From Planctomycetota bacterium (GTDB lineage Bacteria > Planctomycetota > Planctomycetia > Pirellulales > Pirellulaceae), in contig JAEZAS010000387.1 of the NCBI GenBank assembly GCA_023430365.1, positions 1-46,294 on the forward strand: a stretch of 46,294 nucleotides of DNA, written 5' to 3'. Shown here piece after piece: positions 1 to 8,800 of the stretch (position 1 is the stretch's first letter; the number at the start of each line of letters is the position of its first letter). Position numbers and translations under genes: made by a program. The notes under the pieces were generated by a model, which was not told the origin of the DNA, ran no database searches, and worked only from the letters and a program-made list of their open reading frames with translations.

Positions 1-974
<974 letters not shown>

Positions 975-1184
975 ATGCATGCTTCTCGAAGTGCGTCTTG
1001 CCTTGCGACGCCACACACCTCAAGTCAATTAGCCAACTAAAAAGCTTGGATTTCCTGTTCGTGCGTTTGGTCAAAACGCACTGAGCCATGAAATTTTCAC
1101 AGTCTCTTGCAAAACACAGCCTTCGCGAGACACAAGGTCTCTTGAAGACTATGACTCAAAAGATTTGAGAGGTCACCAACCAGA

Positions 1185-1196
1185 TTGTCAAAGATC
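1185..1196 (-). promoter_or_regulatory. boxA-like antitermination site in the 16S leader
   Basis: On the minus strand this reads GATCTTTGACAA, close to the bacterial rRNA boxA consensus (TGCTCTTTAACAA). It lies about 210 nt before the mature 16S 5' end and about 45 nt after the predicted transcription start. That is where NusB/NusE-dependent antitermination sites of rRNA operons usually sit. It contains TTGACA, but no good -10 box follows at the right distance, so boxA is the better reading. Confidence 0.6.
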
Positions 1197-1238
1197 AAAC
1201 GTTTGCCAAACGAAGTTTCCTTCGCAGGCGAGTCACGT

Positions 1239-1266
1239 ATCTTATCGAAACCAGAGCACCTGTCAA
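1239..1266 (-). promoter_or_regulatory. predicted sigma70-type promoter of the 16S rRNA gene
   Basis: On the minus strand TTGACA (1266 to 1261) is followed after 16 nt by TAAGAT (1244 to 1239). The -35 is perfect, the -10 matches four of six, and spacing is one short of optimal. Transcription would start near 1232, giving a leader of about 260 nt that includes the boxA-like site. A perfect AT-centred palindrome lies 6 bp upstream of the -35 element. Confidence 0.6.
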
Positions 1267-1272
1267 CAGGTG

Positions 1273-1292
1273 GCGAACAATTTTTTGTTCGC
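1273..1292. repeat. perfect palindrome immediately upstream of the rRNA promoter
   Basis: GCGAACAA, TTTT, TTGTTCGC: two 8-nt arms around a four-T centre. On the minus strand it occupies about -41 to -60 relative to the predicted 16S start, which is the UP-element or activator position. It could be a protein-binding site or, with its A/T core, an UP-like element. It is too near the promoter to be the terminator of a neighbouring gene. Confidence 0.6.
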
Positions 1293-1794
1293 AGGTTTCG
1301 AGCAAGCTTCCGTGTCGCAACTCGCTGAAGTTAAAGCTGGATCAGCGATGTCGCGTTAAGAATGTTAGCGGTTTCAGTCGTCCCAGTGAAGGGGGCCTAA
1401 ATCCATTTTGCTAACATTTTTTCGCTTCGCGGCTCACCAGCGAGCCAACGTTGTCAGAGCCCTTAGGATCGACAACCAGTGTTGCGAAGCTTGAGTCATT
1501 CTCTCGATTCTCAGTCTTTGGGCAAGGGCACAAACGACCATTTTTGCTTGCGATTTGCCGCAGCCGGCGGCGCCTCCGTAAGACGCAGGGGATATCCCGC
1601 CCCGAACTGGGTAAAGGAAGCTCTGTTTCCCTTGGGTAAGTCCGCTGCGGGCGGGTTGATGACGGCTCTCGCCAGCTCTGCGCCGATGGATAATTGCTGC
1701 CTGGGCAGGGCAGAGTTTGGCCAGGCGGCGATGCGGGTTCGCTAAGATGCTTGTGCTTTCACGGCACTCCAACTCGGGTTTCCCCACGATTTCC
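1293..1794. other. intergenic region between the rRNA promoter and the transporter operon
   Basis: No convincing gene is seen; short reading frames here lack ribosome-binding sites and protein-like composition. One spaced inverted repeat is visible, AATGTTAGC at 1361-1369 and GCTAACATT at 1410-1418 followed by a T run to 1422. It could form a loose plus-strand stem with a 40-nt loop. A GATAAT word at 1689-1694 could be a -10 element for the transporter operon, but no acceptable -35 precedes it. Confidence 0.5.
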
Positions 1795-2937
1795 ATGAGC
1801 CAGAGCGACGCAGTCCCTCCGATTCCCTCCGTTGAGCTGCGGGCCGTTCACAAGGCCTTCGCTGGGCGGACGATCCTGGATGGCATCCACCTGCAGATTA
1901 GTCAGGGGGAGATCGTCGTGCTCGTCGGGCCGAGCGGCAGCGGGAAAAGCACGCTTTTGAAGCTTGTAGCTGGCATCGAGCAAGCCGACGCGGGGCGGGT
2001 GTTCCTGCGGGGGCAGGACTGTAGCGACCTGCCGCCATTCCGCCGGCCGGTGCATACGGTGTTTCAGAACTACGCCCTGTTTCCCCACCTGGATGTGGCC
2101 GGCAATGTGGCTTTTCCCTTGGCCGTGGCAGGTCTGTCGCAGGGGGAACGCAGCCAGCGGGTGCAGGAGGCGCTCGGCTGGGTGAAGCTCGAGCGTTTCG
2201 CCCGCCGCCGCATCGAAAGCCTGTCCGGCGGCGAAAAACAGCGGGTGGCGCTCGCCCGGGCGCTCGTAAATCAGCCGCAGTGCGTGCTGCTCGACGAACC
2301 ACTGTCGGCCCTGGACCCGCACCTGCGAGCGCAGACGCTCGATTTGCTGCGCGACGTGCAGCGTCGACTGGGAATGGCCTACCTCTACATCACACACGAC
2401 CGGGAGGAGGCGTTGCGGCTTGCGGATCGGGTCGGCGTGCTGAATCACGGTCGACTGGAGCAGGTGGGAACGCCCGAAGAGGTCTATCACCAGCCCGCCA
2501 CTCCGTTCGTGGCCTCGTTCCTGGGAAAGATCAATTGGCTGCGAGGCCGAGTGACAGGCGCCGGAGTTGTGCAACTGCCGAGTGGGCATTCGGTCGCGTT
2601 CGTGGCCCGAGATATTCGGCAACAGGCGCTAGCGATCGGCGAGGAGGTGCAAATCGGCGTGCGTCCGGAGGATGTCGAGTTGCGGTTGGGAGACAGCGGC
2701 GATGGGCTGAGCGGCGTCGTCGTGGGACGTCAGTTTTCGGGGAGCGAGACCGCACTGCGCGTCGAATGCGTCGGCGGCAATGTGCTGCTGGCTGAACTGC
2801 GTGGGGACGCTTGCGAGTATCAGCCCGGTGTGCCGGTTTCGATTGGTTGGAGGCCTGATTCGCTGCATCTGTTCGCTTCGATCTCCAATGAGCCGGCGGT
2901 TCCGGATGCCGGCGCACTGGCGGAGGCGGAGCGATGA
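1795..2937 (+). CDS. potA: spermidine/putrescine-type ABC transporter ATP-binding protein
   Basis: Cytoplasmic ATPase that drives import by the two permeases encoded just downstream. The 380-residue product has Walker A GPSGSGKST (about 45-53, K51), the ABC signature LSGGEKQR (143-150), Walker B CVLLDEP (163-169) and the switch histidine in YITHD (H201). A C-terminal TOBE-like region of about 130 residues follows, as in PotA and related importers. I chose the ATG at 1795 because the protein then begins just before the conserved ABC core; the frame stays open further upstream, without a clear ribosome-binding site at either start. The stop overlaps the next start as ATGA, which implies translational coupling. 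The polyamine assignment rests on operon order and the PotD-like binding protein; another cationic or organic substrate is possible. Confidence 0.9.
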   Translation: MSQSDAVPPIPSVELRAVHKAFAGRTILDGIHLQISQGEIVVLVGPSGSGKSTLLKLVAGIEQADAGRVFLRGQDCSDLPPFRRPVHTVFQNYALFPHLDVAGNVAFPLAVAGLSQGERSQRVQEALGWVKLERFARRRIESLSGGEKQRVALARALVNQPQCVLLDEPLSALDPHLRAQTLDLLRDVQRRLGMAYLYITHDREEALRLADRVGVLNHGRLEQVGTPEEVYHQPATPFVASFLGKINWLRGRVTGAGVVQLPSGHSVAFVARDIRQQALAIGEEVQIGVRPEDVELRLGDSGDGLSGVVVGRQFSGSETALRVECVGGNVLLAELRGDACEYQPGVPVSIGWRPDSLHLFASISNEPAVPDAGALAEAER

Positions 2938-3758
2938 GATCGATCGGACGCGGCTGGTTGGTGCTGCCTTCGCTGGTTTATCTGAGTTTGTTGTTTCTGA
3001 TTCCGACTGGCATCGCGCTGGGATTCTCGTTTCTCGCGCGGGACTATCAGGGCGGAGTGCGAAGCGAAATCTCTTGGGAGGCCTGGCGGCAAGCCGCTGA
3101 TACGATCACCCTGCGCACACTTTTGCGAACGCTGGTGCTGGCCAGTGTGGTGACGCTGGCGGATCTGGCGATCGGCTACCCCTGTGCGGCGGCGCTCGCC
3201 CGGCTCACGCGGGGCTGGCGGCAACTGATGGTGTTTGCCTTCTGTTTTCCGCTCGTGACCTCGCTGCTGCTGCGAACGTACGGCTGGATGAACCTGTTGC
3301 CGGAAAGCTGGCTGGGGACGCTGCCGGGGGTGGCGCTGGTGCTGGCGTTCAACTACTTGCCCTTCGTGGTGCTGCCGTTGCTGCGGGCCTTTGAACGGGC
3401 CGATCCGTCGTTGCACTGGGCTGCGCTCGACCTGGGCGCCACACCATGGCAGGCTTTCTGGCGTGTCACCTGGCCGATCACCCGCGGCGCCATGTGGGCC
3501 GGCGCGGCTCTGGTTTTTATTCCAGTCATGGGTGAGTACCTCGTGCCCCACTTTATTGGCGAGGGGCAGGTCAACCTGCTCGGCACGGTGATCTGGAAGG
3601 AATTTGACCGGCGCAACTGGCCGTACGCGGCCGCTTGTTCCGCCTGGCTGATCGGACTGGTCGCGGTGGCGGTTGTTTTTCCCGCTGCGAGGGCTGTGGC
3701 GGCACGGTTGCTCGCGGGGCGGCGGCTGGAGTCTAGCGAAGCAAGGAACGGGGTGTGA
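2934..3758 (+). CDS. potB: spermidine/putrescine-type ABC transporter permease, PotB-like
   Basis: Inner-membrane permease subunit of 274 residues, forming the channel with the PotC-like protein encoded next. Hydrophobic segments include one near residues 9-28 and several across 60-260. The EAA loop that docks on the ATPase is clear (AALDLGATPWQAFWRVTWP). The family is the binding-protein-dependent transport inner-membrane component. It starts inside the last codons of the ATPase gene and ends overlapping the next gene as GTGA, so the three reading frames are tightly coupled. The assignment as the B rather than the C subunit comes from gene order and from the longer first periplasmic stretch. 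Confidence 0.88.
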   Translation: MRSIGRGWLVLPSLVYLSLLFLIPTGIALGFSFLARDYQGGVRSEISWEAWRQAADTITLRTLLRTLVLASVVTLADLAIGYPCAAALARLTRGWRQLMVFAFCFPLVTSLLLRTYGWMNLLPESWLGTLPGVALVLAFNYLPFVVLPLLRAFERADPSLHWAALDLGATPWQAFWRVTWPITRGAMWAGAALVFIPVMGEYLVPHFIGEGQVNLLGTVIWKEFDRRNWPYAAACSAWLIGLVAVAVVFPAARAVAARLLAGRRLESSEARNGV

Positions 3759-4543
3759 GCGTTTCAGGGCGATCGAAGTGGTTTACGCGGGGCGTGCTTG
3801 TGGCCGCCCTGGCGGGCCTCTATGCGCCGATCGTGATGACGTTCATCTACTCCTTCAACGCGTCGAAGCGGATCGGCACCGTCTGGCGAGGATTTTCGCT
3901 GGAGCCGTACGGGCGCGTTTTCGAGCAAGACGAGCTACTGCGCGGTCTGATGGCCAGCCTGCTGATTGGATTCGCGACGAGCTGCGTTTCGGTCGCGCTG
4001 GGAACGTTGGCGGCCGTGGGGCTGGCCAAGTGGCGAGGGGCGGCGCGGATTGGCGGGCAGACTTTGCTGGCGCTGCCGCTGGTGACCCCCGATATCATCA
4101 TCGGCGTTTCGCTCGCTTCGCTGTTTGCCGTGCTGCACGTCGATCGCGGCTGGGGGACGGTGGTGCTGGCGCACGGGGTGTTTGGGATTTCGTACGCCTA
4201 TGTTGTGCTGGCGAGCGCGGTGCGCGACTTGGACGAGAACTTGTACTGGGCGGCGCTCGATTGTGGCGCCACGCCTCGACAGGCGCTGTTTCGCGTGACC
4301 CTGCCGCTGCTGCTGCCGGCGATGGGAGTCGCCTGGCTGCTGGTGTTTGCCTTGTCGTTCGACGATTTCGTGATCACCTTCCTGACGAAAGGGCCCGGCG
4401 CCGACACGCTGCCGATCGAGATCTACGGCCAGATGCGGTTTGGCGTCCGTCCTCAGACCAACGCTCTGTTCGTCCTGCTGTTTCTGGCGACGCTCGTGAT
4501 CGCCATCGTCGCCGCCCGGCTGGGACGGAAGCTCGATTTATGA
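3755..4543 (+). CDS. potC: spermidine/putrescine-type ABC transporter permease, PotC-like
   Basis: Second membrane subunit, 262 residues. It begins with a GTG that overlaps the TGA of potB. A first transmembrane segment lies near residues 10-30 and ends in the PIVMTFIYSFNAS stretch typical of PotC. The EAA loop reads AALDCGATPRQALFRVTLP, and the following DDFVITFLTKGPGADTLP stretch is also characteristic of PotC. It works with the preceding permease and ATPase. The gene for the binding protein follows after 28 nt, completing an A-B-C-D order. Confidence 0.9.
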   Translation: MSVSGRSKWFTRGVLVAALAGLYAPIVMTFIYSFNASKRIGTVWRGFSLEPYGRVFEQDELLRGLMASLLIGFATSCVSVALGTLAAVGLAKWRGAARIGGQTLLALPLVTPDIIIGVSLASLFAVLHVDRGWGTVVLAHGVFGISYAYVVLASAVRDLDENLYWAALDCGATPRQALFRVTLPLLLPAMGVAWLLVFALSFDDFVITFLTKGPGADTLPIEIYGQMRFGVRPQTNALFVLLFLATLVIAIVAARLGRKLDL

Positions 4544-4571
4544 TTTGGGTTTTGTGACTTATGATTGGGGC

Positions 4572-5654
4572 ATGAATCAGAGCCCTGGAAGCGCGCCCAG
4601 CCGACGTCAATTTCTTGTTTCCGCCGCCGCGGCAACTGCGGCTGGCATGCTTGGTTGCCGGTCCGATTCGTCGGCCGGCGGCAAACCGTTCTCGGGGCAG
4701 CGGCTGCTGGTCTTCAACTGGAGCGACTACATCGATCCGGAACTGATCGATCAGTTCGAGGGCGAGACGGGCGCTCGACTGGTGTACGACAACTACTCGA
4801 GCGACGCGGAGTTGGAGACGCGATTGCTGACGGGGGGCGGGGCCTACGATCTGGTCGTGCCATCCGATCGCAGCATGCCGGCGCTGCTGGGGAAGGGAGC
4901 CCTGCAACCGATCGATCGCAGTTTGCTGCCGAACTTCAAAAACCTCGATCCCAAGTTCCTCGGCGCTCCGTTCGATCCTGAGAATCGCTTCAGCGTGCCC
5001 TATTTCTGGGGAACGGTGGCCGTCGGGGTGCGGGCGGATCATGTGGCCAATCCACCGGTCAGCTTCGCGGCGCTCTTCGATGAGCGGAACCGGGGACGGA
5101 TTACGATGCTCGACGACGCGGAACACTCCGTTGCGGTTGCCCTCATGCATCTGGGCAAGCCGATGAACTCGGTGGACGAGCAGGATCTGGCGGCCGCTCA
5201 AAAGCTGCTTAGCGAGCAGCGACCACTGGTGCAGGCGTACACGTCGGACGCCTACAAGGAGAAGCTCATTGCGGGCAACGCCTGGGCCTCGCTCGGCTGG
5301 AGCGGCGATTTGCTGCAGGCCGCCGACGAGGAGCCGCAGGTGCGCGTGATCATTCCGGAAAAAGGTACGACGATTTGGCTTGATAGCCTCGCTCTTTGTA
5401 AGGGGGCGAAGAACCTCGAGCTCGCACATCGGTTCATCAACTTTCTCCTCGACCCGGAAATCGCTGCGCGAAACGCCCAGTACGTGCACTATGCCACGCC
5501 CAATCGCGAAGCATTGGCGCTGCTGCCTGCGGAAGTGCGCAACGATCCGGCGATCTATCCGCCAGCCGAAGTGCTGGATCGCTGCGGCTGGCTGGAAGAT
5601 CGCGGCGAAGCGATCGCCAAAGTCGAACAAGTCTGGCGCCAGGTTCGCCAATAG
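4572..5654 (+). CDS. potD: polyamine-type ABC transporter substrate-binding protein, PotD-like, Tat/lipoprotein signal
   Basis: Extracytoplasmic binding protein that delivers substrate to the permeases encoded upstream. The mature part resembles PotD/PotF: VFNWSDYIDPELIDQFE near the start, then an AYDLVVPSD segment and a C-terminal region with NFLLDPEIAARNAQYV. The N-terminus has a twin-arginine motif (SRRQFL, R11-R12), an alanine-rich stretch and a cysteine at 29 in a MLGC context. A Tat-exported lipoprotein is therefore likely, although the lipobox is not ideal. I prefer the ATG at 4572 over an in-frame TTG at 4545, because the leader peptide then starts normally. It is the last gene of the operon. 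No plus-strand terminator is obvious behind it. Confidence 0.9.
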   Translation: MNQSPGSAPSRRQFLVSAAAATAAGMLGCRSDSSAGGKPFSGQRLLVFNWSDYIDPELIDQFEGETGARLVYDNYSSDAELETRLLTGGGAYDLVVPSDRSMPALLGKGALQPIDRSLLPNFKNLDPKFLGAPFDPENRFSVPYFWGTVAVGVRADHVANPPVSFAALFDERNRGRITMLDDAEHSVAVALMHLGKPMNSVDEQDLAAAQKLLSEQRPLVQAYTSDAYKEKLIAGNAWASLGWSGDLLQAADEEPQVRVIIPEKGTTIWLDSLALCKGAKNLELAHRFINFLLDPEIAARNAQYVHYATPNREALALLPAEVRNDPAIYPPAEVLDRCGWLEDRGEAIAKVEQVWRQVRQ

Positions 5655-5711
5655 CGAGCCATCGAATCGCGCCCTCTGACACCTGAACTCTGAACCCTGT
5701 CTTCTGGCCCC

Positions 5712-5760
5712 AAAAAAAGACCCGCCGCAGGCTCTGAAGAACTCAGAATCCCACGGCGGG
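5712..5760 (-). terminator. rho-independent terminator of the 1690-aa surface protein gene
   Basis: Arms CCCGCCG (5721-5727) and CGGCGGG (5754-5760), with G-U pairs and a small inner hairpin extending the stem, are bordered by seven A at 5712-5718. On the minus strand this gives a GC-rich hairpin followed by seven U, so it ends the minus-strand gene whose stop is at 5835. The plus-strand side lacks a T run, so it is a weak stop at best for the transporter operon. Confidence 0.8.
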
Positions 5761-5834
5761 CCTATTGGGGGTCGGTTGATGCCGAGCGGCAAACCGCTGG
5801 GCGTTTTGAGAGACCTGGCAGGTCCCTCGAGATA

Positions 5835-8800
5835 CTAGGCCCAGCTTTGCTCGGCCAGCACCTGGTCGACGCTGTTGAGGTACTGGGCGTCGGCGTCGCC
5901 GCCTTCACCCTCACCCGCCGGCTGCTGCACCGCGGCCCACTGGAAGTCGCTGGCCTTGCCGTCGATGCGGATCAGGTAGCCACCTTCGTCGGTGTAGCCG
6001 AGGATGCGGAACCGGCCGCCGAGCGAATTCGGCTGCTGGTTGATCGTAGTCGTCTTCGTCGCCCCGTTGATCGTGGCGGTGAGCGTCAAGCTGGCCAGAT
6101 TCGAGCTGAGCTGGATGTCGACCGAGGTCAGACCGGACCAGTTGTTGAGCGCCCAGAACCAGAAGTCCTGGCCAGCCCGGTTGGTGCTGGCGACCAGGCC
6201 GTTCTGCGACGACGAGGCGAGCATTTCCTGCAGCAGGCCGGCGCTGTTGTCCAGCGTCGTGGCGTCGATGCCGAGTTCGGCGAAGTTGTTGTTTTCAACG
6301 TTGCCGTCGGCAGCGCCCAACTGGGGCAGATCGACGTAGATCTTGTTGTTCTGACCCGCGACCAGGCGGGCGTATTCCGTCTCCGTCGCGGTTTCCAGAC
6401 CATCTCTCAAGTGCTCCGGCTGAACCTGCGTGATGACGTAGTTGCCAGGGACAACATCGTTGAACACGTAGTAGCCATTGGCGTCGGTGGTGGCCGGGAT
6501 CGGGGTGAACGGATTGCCGAACATGTCGACGCCGGTCGGCGAAGACAGGACGACGGTCACATTCGCGACCCCACGTTCGCCCGTCTCGCGTTGCCCGTTG
6601 CCGCCCGGCTGAGCGGTCGTGGTCTTGTCGATGTAGACGTAGCCCGAGATGTCGGTCGGCAGGAAGTTCTGGACCGTCACGTTCACCGTGGCCGTCGAAG
6701 TCTCTCCGTTGCTGTCGACGATGGTGTAGGTGAACGAGTCCGCCCCTTCGTAGCCAGCCGGAGCCGTGTAGGTGATCTCGCCGTTGGCGTTGAACGTCAC
6801 CGTAGCGCCCGCGACGACCGGGTCCGAGACCGACTGGATCGTGCGGGTATCGCCGGTGTCCACATCGGTGTCGTTCGTCAGCACGTTGACCGTCTTGGGC
6901 ACGTTGGCGATGGCGCCGAACGAGTCGTCATTGGCCACCGGGGCGTCGTTGGCGCCGGTGATCGTGATCGTCACCGTGGCAGTGCTCGCGGCGCCAGCCA
7001 GGTCACGCACCGTGTAGGTGAACGTGTCGGTGGTGGTGGCGCCCTCAGCCAACGCTTGGAGTTGGGCCGAGCTGGTCGGATCGTACGAGAAGCTGCCGTC
7101 GGTGTTGATCGTGACCGTGGCGCCCTTGGCCGAGGTGACCGTCGTGGCGACGGCCTCGATCGCGTCGGCCTCTCCATTGTCGATATCGGCGTCGGTGTCG
7201 TTGTCCAGAACGCTGTCGATTGGGTCAACCGTAAAGACCGAATCTTCACTGGCTCCGGTGTAGGAATCGGCAACGCCGACCGGGGCGTCGTTCACCGCAT
7301 CCACCGTGATCGTGACCGTAACTTCGTTCGATTCCAGCTCGCCGTCAAACGCCGCGTAGGTGAAGGTGACGACGCCGTTGAAGTTGGCGGCCGGGGTGTA
7401 GGTGAAGGTGCCGTTGGAATTCAGCTGCAAATTGCCGCTGGCCGGCTGGGTCTTCAGAACAGCGGTCAGCGTGTTTTGCGTCTCCAGGTCGGTGTCGTTG
7501 CCGAGCACACCCGCGGCGCGAGTGCTGATCACCAGCGGAATATCTTCGTTGGTGCTGTAGCTCGGGTCGGCGCTGGCAACCGGAGCATCGTTGACGCCCG
7601 TCACGTTGATTGTGACAGTCACCGGAGCCGAGAGGGTCTCGCCATCGTCGACGCGGAACGTGAACGAATCCGTGCCGAAGAAGTTATCGTTTGGTTCGTA
7701 GGTGAACGAACCATCCGCGTTCAAGATCAGGGTGCCGTTGGCGACATCGTTGTCCAGAACCGCCGTCAGCGATCCCACCGGGGTGTCCACATCGGTCACG
7801 CCCGCGAGAACGCCGGGAGCGTCCACGGTGAGCAACTCATCTTCGTCCACCGTGTGCTGGCTGGCCACTCCAACCGCCGCGTCGTTGACGCCGGTGACGG
7901 TGACCTCGACCGTTCCCACGCTGGTGGCGCCGAGGACGTCACGGACGGTGTAGACGAAGGTGTCAAGTTCCTGCTCGCCGGTCGCCAGAGCCTGCAAGTC
8001 GGTCGAGGTGGACGGATCGTAGGAGAAGCTGCCGTCGGCGTTGATGGTGATCGTGGCGCCCAGCGCCGAAGTGACCGTCTCCGCGACGGCCGACAGCGTG
8101 TCGCCCGTATCCGGGTCGGTGTCGTTTGCGATCAGATTGCCCGTCGCGAGGACGGCATCTTCGGTGGTGGAGAATTCGTCGTTGACGGCGACCGGCGCAT
8201 CGGCGTTGAGATTGACGATCGTGATACGGACCGTGCCGGTCGAATAGGCGTCCGTATTCAATTCATTTTCCGAATCCGTCATCTGGTAACTGAATTCGAA
8301 CACCCCATCGAAATCGGCCGCCGGAGTGAACCGGAGTTGGCTTCCGACGATTTCAACGGTGCCTTCGTCGAATACGACCGTGCCAGAGTCGACCAGGTCG
8401 TTGTTCGAATCAAAGACGCCGAGGAGGATCGGCGTGGCGTCATCCAATGGATCGGCATTGTCATCGTTGGTGACGAAGTCGTTGTCGAGAACGTCAATGT
8501 CGACCGCGGTCGAGTCTTCGGGGACGTCCACCCGGTCAATGCGAGCCCGCGGGCGGACGGCCGCCTGGACGTCAATTTCGATTTCGCCGCTGGCGGTCTC
8601 GACGATCGGGCCGGTGTGCCCCAGGTCGCTGACTTCGATCGACAGCGTTTCGAAATCGAAGAAGTCTTCGTCCGGGGTGTACTGCAGGCCAGCCAGGATG
8701 GTGTTGACATTGACGGCGCCCGCGACGGGGCCCGTGACGACGACCGTCGAAGTGCCGCTGCCCTGAACATCGACGCCGGTTCCGCCGGCAAGCGTCAGGA

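Noticed and set aside
1186..1191. TTGACA on the minus strand as a second rRNA promoter
   Set aside because: No -10-like hexamer is found 16-18 nt downstream, and the surrounding GATCTTTGACAA fits boxA better.
1717..1794. N-terminal extension of the potA frame
   Set aside because: The extra 26 residues are not conserved-looking and overlap a likely leader; the ABC core starts naturally after the ATG at 1795.
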